NCBI GenBank assembly: GCA_017646545.1
Contig: JAGCMI010000014.1
Coordinates: 1-5,133 of the forward strand
Direction: 5' to 3'
Origin: Oscillospiraceae bacterium
GTDB taxonomy: Bacteria; Bacillota; Clostridia; Oscillospirales; Oscillospiraceae
Length of the DNA: 5,133 nt
The translations under genes were made by a program, and so were the position numbers. A model generated the notes under the pieces. It saw nothing but the letters and a program-made list of their open reading frames with translations. It was not told the origin of the DNA and did no database searches. Shown here in pieces: positions 1 through 5,133 of the stretch. The first letter of the stretch is position 1; each line of letters begins with the position of its first letter.

Positions 1-615
1 AGCCTGGGGATTTTCACCGCAGGAGCGCAGCCGCAGGCCAAAGCGGGTGGTATACAAAATCACAGACAGCACCACAAACAGCAGGATGCACACATAGGTG
101 GCAAGATAGACCTTGTTGAGGAAGGTCTCGGCCAGGAAGCCCCACTGGGCATCTTTGTCGACACCGAAGGTGCTCTTCTTGATCATAAACCAGGAGGCAG
201 CGCCGCCGGTCTGCATCTGCAGGGTGTTCTGGTTTGCCAGGATGCGGACCAGGAACAGCACCAGAGCCGGAGCCATCAGGTTCAGGGCCGTGCCGCCGAT
301 GGTCTGGTCAGCCTTCAGATTGATGGAGGCAAAGCTCAGCAGCAGGGAGAAGGCCGCACCCAGTGCTGCTGCCACCAGCATAGCCAGCAGTTCCAGGCCC
401 TGCAGGGTCAGCCAGTCACCATTTTTCGCAGCATCCAGGAACAAGGGGATGTCCTGCATGGTGCGGACAAACAGAACGCCGATGAAGGCGCCGAAGATCA
501 TGATGCCTTCCAGGGCCAGATTGATGATACCGCTGCGCTCGGCAAAGACGCCGGCCAGGGCAACAATCATCAGGGGCACGGCATAGAGTAAGGTTTGTTG
601 GATCAGAAATGTCAT
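1..615 (-). CDS. BMP/nucleoside-type ABC transporter permease, second subunit (NupQ/YufQ-like), 3' end cut by the window
   Basis: This is an inner-membrane permease of the branched-chain-amino-acid/ribose-like family (BPD_transp_2) and should form the heterodimeric channel with the permease encoded just upstream. Reading the minus strand from the ATG at 615-613 gives 205 uninterrupted codons to the window edge, starting MTFLIQQTLLYAVPLMIVAL. Family hallmarks are ERSGIINLALEG (residues 26-37), LKADQTIGGTALNL (100-113), and the cytoplasmic coupling-loop start TRFGLRLRSCGENP (190-203). Hydrophobic segments lie near residues 8-24, 36-50, 74-95, 106-126 and 169-188. Relatives are roughly 300-330 residues, so about one third is missing to the left. 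The start is supported by AGGAGG at 625-630, 9 nt upstream, and by a 4-bp ATGA overlap with the preceding stop. A polar stretch at about residues 128-165 looks longer than I expect. Family is secure; nucleoside specificity is inferred from the operon type. Confidence 0.93.
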   Translation of the reverse strand, partial: MTFLIQQTLLYAVPLMIVALAGVFAERSGIINLALEGIMIFGAFIGVLFVRTMQDIPLFLDAAKNGDWLTLQGLELLAMLVAAALGAAFSLLLSFASINLKADQTIGGTALNLMAPALVLFLVRILANQNTLQMQTGGAASWFMIKKSTFGVDKDAQWGFLAETFLNKVYLATYVCILLFVVLSVILYTTRFGLRLRSCGENPQA

Positions 616-1856
616 GCCTGCTGGCCTCCTTTCTCGGTCTCACGCTTCGCGGCAGGTGCTTCCGCCTTTTTCTTGCGGCCGGACAGCCACATCCGGACCA
701 CCAGGGAGAAGGCGCTGAGGTAGACGATGACGGAAATGATCACGTCGGTGATATACTCGTTGTAGGCGGTAAAGCCGGTCAGATTCTGACCGACGATGTT
801 GAGCATCGCCATGAAAATACCGGTAAAGATCACACCGAGGGGGTTATTGACCGCCAGCAGCGCCACGGGGATGCCGTTGAAACCGGCAGCCGGCAGTGCC
901 TGGTAGGTGGACCAGAAGAACTCGGTGTTGCCGGACAGCCAGTACAGGGATGCACCGGCCGCTGCCAGCGCACCGGAAATGGCCATGGACAGCACGAGGT
1001 TGCGCTTGTCATGGATACCGGCATACCGGGCGGCGTGGCGGTTGGAGCCGCAGGCCTTCAGCTCATATCCCAATGTGGTCTTGTTCAGCAGGATATACAC
1101 CAGCACAGCCAGGGCGATGGCGATGAGGATACCGCCGTTGACCTGAGAGCCGGGGAAGATCTTGTCCAGACCCATCTTGGGGGTGGCGATGCCGTTGCCC
1201 AGCACATAGGTCCATTCCCCGTCGACCATAGTCAGACCGTAGGTGGTCTTGTAAACATAGCCGGTCTTGGTGCCTTCCACGATATTCTTAAAATTGCTGA
1301 CATCAAAGGCCCAGGTGACGATATTGGCCGCCAGCCAGTTGGTCATAATGCAGGCCAGCACCTCATTGATATTGCAAAATGCCTTCAGAAGGCCGGGAAT
1401 CGCACCCCAAAGGGCGCCTGCCAGCATACCGCCCAGGAAGGCCAGCAGCCACAGCAGCCAGCCGGGCATGGTGCCGGCGGGGACGCTCAGGGCGATCATC
1501 AGGGTGGCCATGGTGCCCATCAGATACTGACCGGGGGCACCGATGTTGAACAGGCCCGTCTTGAAGGCCACTGCCACGGAAAGGCCGGTCATAATCAGCG
1601 GCGTGGCACGGAAGAGCATATTGCCCAGATTCTGGGGATTGTAGCCCCAGGTCAGGGCACCGGCAGTATTTCGGCCGGTGGAGAAAATACCGGCCAGCAG
1701 CAGCCGGACACCGTCCCACACGCCCTTGACGCCGATATTGGACTTACCGAGGCCCACGATGGCCACCACGATGGCACCCACCAGCAGGCCCATAACGATG
1801 GACAGCAGGGAAGCCAGCAGCTTTTGGGTGCCGTCCTTTTCAATCAGTTTTCTCAT
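612..1856 (-). CDS. BMP/nucleoside-type ABC transporter permease, first subunit (NupP/YufP-like)
   Basis: This 414-residue inner-membrane permease partners the second permease and docks on the tandem ATPase. The N-terminus is cytoplasmic, with a first hydrophobic segment at about residues 13-36. Family motifs follow: FKTGLFNIGAPGQYLMG (98-114), INEVLACIMTNW (163-174), the coupling-loop motif YELKACGSNRHAARYAGI (264-281), then a glycine/proline-rich segment with LPAAGFNGIPVALL and terminal hydrophobic segments. It ends in a charged, Ala/Lys/Glu-rich tail of about 25 residues. Relatives are usually about 340-370 residues. The extra length seems to come from a polar loop at about 182-240 and from the tail. 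The start ATG (1856-1854) overlaps the ATPase stop by 4 bp (ATGA), and GGAGA at 1866-1870 sits 9 nt upstream, which fixes the start. The stop (614-612) overlaps the next gene in the same way. Substrate is inferred, not visible. Confidence 0.95.
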   Translation of the reverse strand: MRKLIEKDGTQKLLASLLSIVMGLLVGAIVVAIVGLGKSNIGVKGVWDGVRLLLAGIFSTGRNTAGALTWGYNPQNLGNMLFRATPLIMTGLSVAVAFKTGLFNIGAPGQYLMGTMATLMIALSVPAGTMPGWLLWLLAFLGGMLAGALWGAIPGLLKAFCNINEVLACIMTNWLAANIVTWAFDVSNFKNIVEGTKTGYVYKTTYGLTMVDGEWTYVLGNGIATPKMGLDKIFPGSQVNGGILIAIALAVLVYILLNKTTLGYELKACGSNRHAARYAGIHDKRNLVLSMAISGALAAAGASLYWLSGNTEFFWSTYQALPAAGFNGIPVALLAVNNPLGVIFTGIFMAMLNIVGQNLTGFTAYNEYITDVIISVIVYLSAFSLVVRMWLSGRKKKAEAPAAKRETEKGGQQA

Positions 1857-3397
1857 TTGTCCATCTCTCCTTCCCCATCCCGCTTGGCACCGGCCATATA
1901 CAGGCCCAGCTCCTGCAGGGTGGTTTTCTTAGGATCCAGCTGGCCCACGATCTCGCCTTCGTACATCACGAGGATCCGGTCAGAAAGATTCATCACTTCA
2001 TCCAGTTCCAGCGACACCAGCAAAACCGCTTTGCCCGCATCCCGCTGGGCCACCAGCTGGCTGTGGATATACTCGATGGCGCCCACATCCAAACCACGAG
2101 TGGGCTGAACGGCGATGAGCAAGGGGTTTTCCCGGTCGATCTCACGACCGATGATGGCCTTCTGCTGGTTACCGCCGGACATACTCCGGGCCGTGGTAAT
2201 CGCGCCCTGACCGCTGCGGACATCATACTGCCCAATGATGCTCTGGGCATATTCGCGGACAGCGTCCTTTTTAACAAAGCCCATTTTCTGGAAACGAGCA
2301 TCTTTATATTTCTGCAGAACAATGTTATTTTCCAGAGAATCATCCAGCACCAGACCGTGCTTGTGACGATCTTCGGGGATATGGCTCATGCCGGTGGCAG
2401 AGCGCTGATGGATGCTGGCCTTGGAAATATCCTTGCCGCAAAGGGTCAAACTGCCCTTGCTGGACTTCTCCAGACCGGTGATGCCATAGACCAGTTCGGT
2501 CTGGCCGTTGCCATCGATACCGGCAATACACACGATCTCACCGGAACGAACGTCAAAGGACACATTCTTCACCGCATCCTTCTTGCTGGTCTTGGAGGGC
2601 ACGGTCAAACCGCGAACAGCCAGCACCGTGTCACCGGGAACCTTGTCCTGCTTCTGCACCTGCAGCTGCACGGGACGGCCAACCATCATGTTGGAAAGTT
2701 CCTGCTTATTGGTGTCCTTGATGTCCACCGTGCCGATGTATCTGCCCTTACGCAGAACGGTGCAGCGGTCTGCCACAGCCATGATTTCATTGAGCTTATG
2801 GGTGATGAAGAGAATGGACTTGCCTTCCTTTGCAAAGCCCTTCATGATCTGCATCAGTTCGTCGATCTCCTGAGGTGTCAGCACAGCGGTGGGTTCGTCA
2901 AAGATCAAAATCTCATTATCACGGTAGAGCATCTTCAGGATTTCGGTACGCTGCTGCATACCCACGGAGATATCCTCCACCTTGGCATCCAGATCCACAT
3001 GCAGACCATACTTTTCAGACAGGGCCTGCACCTTGGCTCTGGCCTGCTTTTTCTGCAGGAAGCCATACTTGGTATCCTCTGCGCCCAGCACAATATTCTC
3101 CAGCACAGTAAACACATCCACCAGCTTAAAATGCTGGTGCACCATGCCGATGTTCAGCGCGGTAGCATCATTGGGGTTATTGATCTTCACCACTTGGCCG
3201 TTTTTCCGGATCTCACCGGCTTCCGGCTGGTAAAGGCCAAAGAGCACACTCATGAGCGTAGACTTGCCTGCGCCATTTTCACCCAACAGCGCATGGATTT
3301 CGCCCTTGCGAAGCTGCAAGGTGATGTTGTCGTTTGCAACAATGCCGGGGAATTCCTTCCGGATGCCCAGCATCTCAATAATGTATTCCGATTGCAT
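1853..3397 (-). CDS. BMP/nucleoside-type ABC transporter tandem ATP-binding protein (NupO/YufO-like)
   Basis: This 514-residue cytoplasmic ATPase has two fused nucleotide-binding domains and powers import through the two permeases. The N-terminal domain is complete: Walker A GENGAGKST (39-47), Q-loop Gln88 in MVHQHF, signature SVGMQQ (144-149), Walker B ILIFDEP (163-169) and switch His200. The C-terminal domain has a degenerate Walker A, GIDGNGQTE (293-301), lacking the Lys-Ser/Thr pair. It keeps a canonical signature SGGNQQK (407-413) and has QPTRGLD (431-437), where the Walker B Asp-Glu is replaced. This asymmetry is normal for sugar/nucleoside tandem ATPases of the RbsA/NupO class, so one composite ATP site is probably catalytic. 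GGGAG (3408-3412) lies 10 nt before the ATG, and a good promoter lies at 3442-3470. The stop overlaps the downstream permease start by 4 bp. Its length is typical. RbsA-like sugar transport is an alternative, but the BMP lipoprotein next door argues for the nucleoside group. Confidence 0.96.
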   Translation of the reverse strand: MQSEYIIEMLGIRKEFPGIVANDNITLQLRKGEIHALLGENGAGKSTLMSVLFGLYQPEAGEIRKNGQVVKINNPNDATALNIGMVHQHFKLVDVFTVLENIVLGAEDTKYGFLQKKQARAKVQALSEKYGLHVDLDAKVEDISVGMQQRTEILKMLYRDNEILIFDEPTAVLTPQEIDELMQIMKGFAKEGKSILFITHKLNEIMAVADRCTVLRKGRYIGTVDIKDTNKQELSNMMVGRPVQLQVQKQDKVPGDTVLAVRGLTVPSKTSKKDAVKNVSFDVRSGEIVCIAGIDGNGQTELVYGITGLEKSSKGSLTLCGKDISKASIHQRSATGMSHIPEDRHKHGLVLDDSLENNIVLQKYKDARFQKMGFVKKDAVREYAQSIIGQYDVRSGQGAITTARSMSGGNQQKAIIGREIDRENPLLIAVQPTRGLDVGAIEYIHSQLVAQRDAGKAVLLVSLELDEVMNLSDRILVMYEGEIVGQLDPKKTTLQELGLYMAGAKRDGEGEMDK

Positions 3398-3435
3398 TTA
3401 TTTGCCGCTCCCTTCCTTTTCTAAGGATTTCGCAT

Positions 3436-3449
3436 AGTATCATTATACT
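3436..3449. repeat. Small inverted repeat overlapping the -10 of the ATPase promoter
   Basis: AGTAT-CATT-ATACT is a 5-bp inverted repeat with a 4-nt spacer that covers the TATAAT box at 3442-3447. It could be a repressor site, but TATAAT-like sequences form such short repeats by chance, so this is weak. Confidence 0.2.
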
Positions 3450-3470
3450 GGAAGCGGTGTTGGAAAGCAA
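3442..3470 (-). promoter_or_regulatory. Internal sigma-A-type promoter for the ATPase-permease-permease genes
   Basis: On the minus strand, TTGCTT (3470-3465) is followed by exactly 17 nt and a perfect TATAAT (3447-3442). Transcription would start near 3435, giving a leader of about 38 nt before the ATPase ATG at 3397. The promoter sits downstream of the lipoprotein gene's terminator, so the membrane complex can be transcribed independently. It is predicted from sequence only. Confidence 0.7.
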
Positions 3471-3526
3471 GGAAAAATCCGCTAAAACAGAGAATATTCC
3501 CCTTTTTCTCCCCCCTTCCAATGGGC

Positions 3527-3557
3527 AAAAAAAGAGGAAGGCGATTGCCTTCCTCTT
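3527..3557 (-). terminator. Intrinsic terminator after the substrate-binding lipoprotein gene
   Basis: An 11-bp perfect stem (3532-3542 paired with 3547-3557) closes a 4-nt loop (3543-3546). On the minus strand it is followed by a T-run continuous with the stem base (3533-3527, seven T). It begins 16 nt after the lipoprotein stop codon. The other direction has a poorer T-tract starting after CC, at 3560. Its position inside the operon suggests partial or full termination, keeping lipoprotein transcripts more abundant than those of the ATPase and permeases. Confidence 0.85.
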
Positions 3558-3573
3558 CCTTTTTGTTTGTAAA

Positions 3574-4683
3574 TTACTCGACGTAGTTCACAGTCACATT
3601 GGCAGTGCTCTCGGGAGCCAGAACCAGGGTGCTGTCGACAGTGACAGTACCGGCAACGATCTTGGCAAACAGAGCCTCGTAGTCCTCGACGGACCAGTTC
3701 TGCAGGGACCAGGTATCAGTGGGCAGGCCAACAGCGTTGTCCTTAGCGCCCAGAGCGGTAGCTATGCCACCGATTGTAGCCCACTCACCGGCGTAGTGCT
3801 TAGCCAGTGCCCACTGGGTAGCATCGGCCAGGCCCTTCATAGCGGAGGTAATAACGGTCTCGGACTGGAAGGACTGGTCAACGTCAACACCGACAACCTT
3901 TGCCTCTTCAGCAGCTGCTGCTGCGGAGATGGAAGCAAACATGGAGCCGCCGCAGGCGAAGATGACCTCGGTGCCATCCTGGTACCAGCCGGTAGCCATG
4001 GTCTGCAGCTCGGTGGAAGCGGAGAAGGATGCGCCGTAAGCCCAAGAGTAGTTCAGCTCGACCTTAACGCCCTTTGCAGCAGCGGCAGCCTCAGCGCCCT
4101 GTGCAAAACCGTAGCCGAAACGCTGGCAAGCGGGGTTGGTGCCGCCGCCACCGCCCATGAAGCCCAGCTTGGTGTAGCCTTCCATAACGGCAGCGTAGCC
4201 AGCCAGATAGCCGGACTGCTCTTCCTGGAAGGAGATGGGAGCGACATTGTCAAAGCCGATGGGATAGCCGTCGATGAAGACGAAGTTGACATTGGGGTAC
4301 TTTTCAGCAGCAGCCTTCAGAGCAGTTTCCTGCAGGAAGCCGGCGGCGACAACGATCTCAGCACCGTTCTGGCAAGCCAGTTCGAAAGCAGCGATACGGT
4401 CCTCGTCGGTGGCAGCGTCGCCATTGGCGGGCTGATAGTACTTGTAGGACTTGTCGTTGGCAGCAGCGTACAGCTTCACGCCGTCGTAGGTGCCCTGGTT
4501 GAAGGACTTATCCTTCAGCTGGCCCACGTCGGTAACGAAAGCGATCTGATACTTGCCGTCTTCGGAAGTCATCTCGTCAGCGATATTGTCAGGGTTGGTC
4601 AGATCGTCACCTGCGGGAGCGCAGCCAACGAACAGGCTGGCGATCATCATAACAGCCAGCAGCAGAGCAAAAAGCTTTTTCAT
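3574..4683 (-). CDS. BMP family ABC transporter substrate-binding lipoprotein (BmpA/PnrA/NupN-like)
   Basis: This 369-residue extracellular binding protein, anchored by a lipid, should capture a nucleoside or related ligand and deliver it to the permeases. The N-terminus has a type II signal peptide: MKK, a hydrophobic core (4-19) and a lipobox LFVGC with Cys21 as the lipidated residue. Phe at -3 of the lipobox is less usual than Leu. An acidic linker (about 22-43) precedes the fold. BMP motifs are TDVGQLKDKSFNQGTYDG (51-68), VVAAGFLQETALKAAAEKYP (112-131), FIDG (137-140), FQEEQSGYLAGYAA (153-166), GFMGGGGG (175-182) and GVDVDQ (266-271). In PnrA-type proteins the D..SFNQ region and the late Asp-rich strand line the ligand pocket. 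The start is set by AGGAGG (4693-4698), 9 nt upstream. A promoter lies at 4730-4758 and a terminator directly after the gene. Length and motifs are typical. The ligand is inferred from family. Confidence 0.96.
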   Translation of the reverse strand: MKKLFALLLAVMMIASLFVGCAPAGDDLTNPDNIADEMTSEDGKYQIAFVTDVGQLKDKSFNQGTYDGVKLYAAANDKSYKYYQPANGDAATDEDRIAAFELACQNGAEIVVAAGFLQETALKAAAEKYPNVNFVFIDGYPIGFDNVAPISFQEEQSGYLAGYAAVMEGYTKLGFMGGGGGTNPACQRFGYGFAQGAEAAAAAKGVKVELNYSWAYGASFSASTELQTMATGWYQDGTEVIFACGGSMFASISAAAAAEEAKVVGVDVDQSFQSETVITSAMKGLADATQWALAKHYAGEWATIGGIATALGAKDNAVGLPTDTWSLQNWSVEDYEALFAKIVAGTVTVDSTLVLAPESTANVTVNYVE

Positions 4684-4729
4684 TTTTTCTTTCCTCCTCG
4701 TTTTTAATGGCAGAATCTACCATGACCCT

Positions 4730-4758
4730 ATTATTTCACAATTTGTTAAAGAAATCAA
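4730..4758 (-). promoter_or_regulatory. Probable promoter of the substrate-binding lipoprotein gene
   Basis: On the minus strand, TTGATT (4758-4753) is followed by 17 nt and AATAAT (4735-4730, five of six matches). TGA directly before the -10 makes an extended -10 (TGnAATAAT). Transcription would begin near 4723, giving a leader of about 40 nt with no room for a riboswitch. AT-rich DNA upstream could act as an UP element. An alternative is the perfect TATAAT at 4915-4910, but it lacks a -35. Confidence 0.55.
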
Positions 4759-4765
4759 CTATTTT

Positions 4766-4780
4766 TGTAAAATATTTACA
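4766..4780. repeat. Perfect 15-bp palindrome, candidate operator upstream of the lipoprotein promoter
   Basis: TGTAAAATATTTACA reads as two 6-bp arms, TGTAAA and TTTACA, around a 3-nt centre. It ends 7 nt before the predicted -35 on the minus strand, a position suited to an activator or to a repressor that bends or blocks polymerase. I cannot assign it to a regulator. The surrounding AT-rich composition raises the odds of chance palindromes. Confidence 0.4.
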
Positions 4781-4966
4781 GAAAAACGCAAATCTTATGT
4801 TTCTACGGTGGAGCTTTGTTTTTCACACTTTTTCAAATTACACGAAATTTATTTCAAAACTTAAGACTTTTTTAATATTTACCCCTTTTTTTCTTCACAT
4901 TTATCCCATATTATATAGGTAACATGTTTCTACTTATCTTTTTCATTTTTCCTCTCCTCTTTTCTT

Positions 4967-5009
4967 AATGCAAAATCCGCAGAGCAGATCTGCGGATTTT
5001 GCATTTTTT
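4967..5009 (+). terminator. Strong rightward intrinsic terminator hairpin with no gene before it
   Basis: A 17-bp perfect stem (4967-4983 with 4989-5005) closes a 5-nt GCAGA loop, and the plus strand continues into six T (5004-5009). The minus-strand exit side is purine-rich, so termination is rightward only. It sits 39 bp before the predicted DUF421 start, and no plus-strand gene ends before it in this window. It may end a leader or small RNA, attenuate DUF421, or insulate against antisense transcripts. Confidence 0.75.
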
Positions 5010-5036
5010 ATTTCCTTTCGGGCATCCTAGAGGACG

Positions 5037-5042
5037 AGGTGA
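5037..5042 (+). promoter_or_regulatory. Ribosome-binding site that favours a TTG start for the DUF421 gene
   Basis: AGGTGA ends 6 nt before TTG at 5049, an ideal distance, but 21 nt before the first in-frame ATG at 5064. No other Shine-Dalgarno-like sequence lies close to the ATG. Confidence 0.6.
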
Positions 5043-5048
5043 CAAATT

Positions 5049-5133
5049 TTGTTATTATCTTACATGCGCACCATTCTTTTGTACCTGATCCTGGTTGCGG
5101 TGATTCGTCTAATGGGCAAGCGGCAGTTGGGAC
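5049..5133 (+). CDS. DUF421 / YetF-type membrane protein, N-terminus only
   Basis: Only the first 28 codons are present before the right edge. With the TTG start they read MLLSYMRTILLYLILVAVIR followed by LMGKRQLG. The pattern of a short N-terminus, one hydrophobic helix (about residues 8-20) and RLMGKRQ(L/I)G is the hallmark opening of DUF421 proteins. These have two or three membrane helices followed by a cytoplasmic domain, usually about 210-290 residues. Members are known in Bacillus as YetF and relatives, and some are spore-membrane proteins. Biochemical function is unknown. TTG at 5049 is chosen over ATG at 5064 because AGGTGA (5037-5042) fits only the former and relatives usually have several residues before the RT(I/V)xLY segment. 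An in-frame TGA at 5040 bars an earlier start. It is divergent from the transporter, and no functional link is visible. Confidence 0.75.
   Translation, partial: MLLSYMRTILLYLILVAVIRLMGKRQLG

Larger units (their letters stand above)
4684..5048. other. 365-bp AT-rich divergent intergenic region
   Basis: This spacer separates the leftward transporter genes from the rightward DUF421 gene and is much richer in A+T than its flanks. It holds the lipoprotein ribosome-binding site and likely promoter, a 15-bp palindrome, a perfect TATAAT on the minus strand at 4915-4910 without a matching -35, a rightward terminator hairpin, and the DUF421 ribosome-binding site. I found no convincing plus-strand promoter. 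Open frames inside it (for example from 4707) have no ribosome-binding site and Phe/Lys/Ile-biased composition, and I do not count them as genes. Confidence 0.7.

Noticed and set aside
293..437. Degenerate Walker A and B in the second ATPase domain as a sign of gene decay (numbers are protein residues)
   Set aside because: Loss of these residues in the C-terminal domain is normal in RbsA/NupO-type tandem ATPases. The reading frame and signature motif are intact.
609..2108. 499-codon open frame on the plus strand opposite the first permease and the end of the ATPase
   Set aside because: It is antisense to two well-supported family members. Its product is rich in His/Gln/Gly with no recognisable fold, as expected for the mirror frame of GC-rich genes.
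2063..3424. 453-codon plus-strand open frame opposite the ATPase
   Set aside because: It is a mirror frame of a canonical tandem ATPase and has no ribosome-binding site or family motif.
3457..4707. 416-codon plus-strand open frame opposite the lipoprotein gene
   Set aside because: It is antisense to the clear BMP lipoprotein. Its Gly/Ser/Val-rich product is a codon-bias artefact.
4743..4760. Rex-like site beginning TTGTTAA
   Set aside because: Only one half-site matches; the opposite arm diverges at most positions.
4707..4922. 71-codon Phe/Lys/Ile-rich frame on the plus strand in the divergent spacer
   Set aside because: It has no ribosome-binding site, its composition simply reflects AT-rich DNA, and it overlaps the likely lipoprotein promoter and palindrome.
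4780..4935. Possible purine riboswitch, suggested by TTTCTAC at two places on the plus strand and TATAAT on the minus strand
   Set aside because: The conserved core segments, the P1/P2/P3 pairing and the order of elements are not present on either strand.

Overview
The window is a conventional nutrient-uptake locus from a Gram-positive bacterium. I think the source is probably a Clostridia/Oscillospirales-type Firmicute. This rests on strong AGGAGG ribosome-binding sites, a lipoprotein-type substrate-binding protein, GC-rich genes separated by very AT-rich spacers, intrinsic terminators with T-runs, and a DUF421 (YetF-type) membrane protein. The taxonomic call is an inference from style only.

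Most of the window (positions 1-4683, minus strand) is one ABC importer of the BMP / PnrA / NupNOPQ type, usually for purine or other nucleosides. In transcription order the genes are a substrate-binding lipoprotein (4683-3574), a tandem-domain ATPase (3397-1853), a first permease (1856-612) and a second permease (615-1, cut by the window edge after 205 codons). The last three genes overlap by 4 bp (ATGA) at each junction, so they are probably translationally coupled. Between lipoprotein and ATPase lies a 176-bp spacer holding an intrinsic terminator followed by an independent sigma-A-like promoter (TTGCTT-17 bp-TATAAT). The locus therefore looks like two transcription units, which would let the binding protein be made in excess over the membrane complex.

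Positions 4684-5048 form a 365-bp AT-rich divergent spacer. It holds a likely extended -10 promoter for the lipoprotein gene, a perfect 15-bp palindrome just upstream of that promoter's -35, and a 17-bp-stem hairpin with a T-run pointing rightward. No rightward gene precedes this hairpin. On the plus strand a DUF421/YetF-type membrane protein begins at about 5049, probably on a TTG start, and runs off the right edge.

I saw no mobile element, CRISPR array, tRNA, rRNA or recognisable riboswitch, and no evidence for a new kind of system. The points worth a second look are regulatory (split operon, palindrome, orphan terminator) plus apparent extra extracytoplasmic sequence in the permeases.
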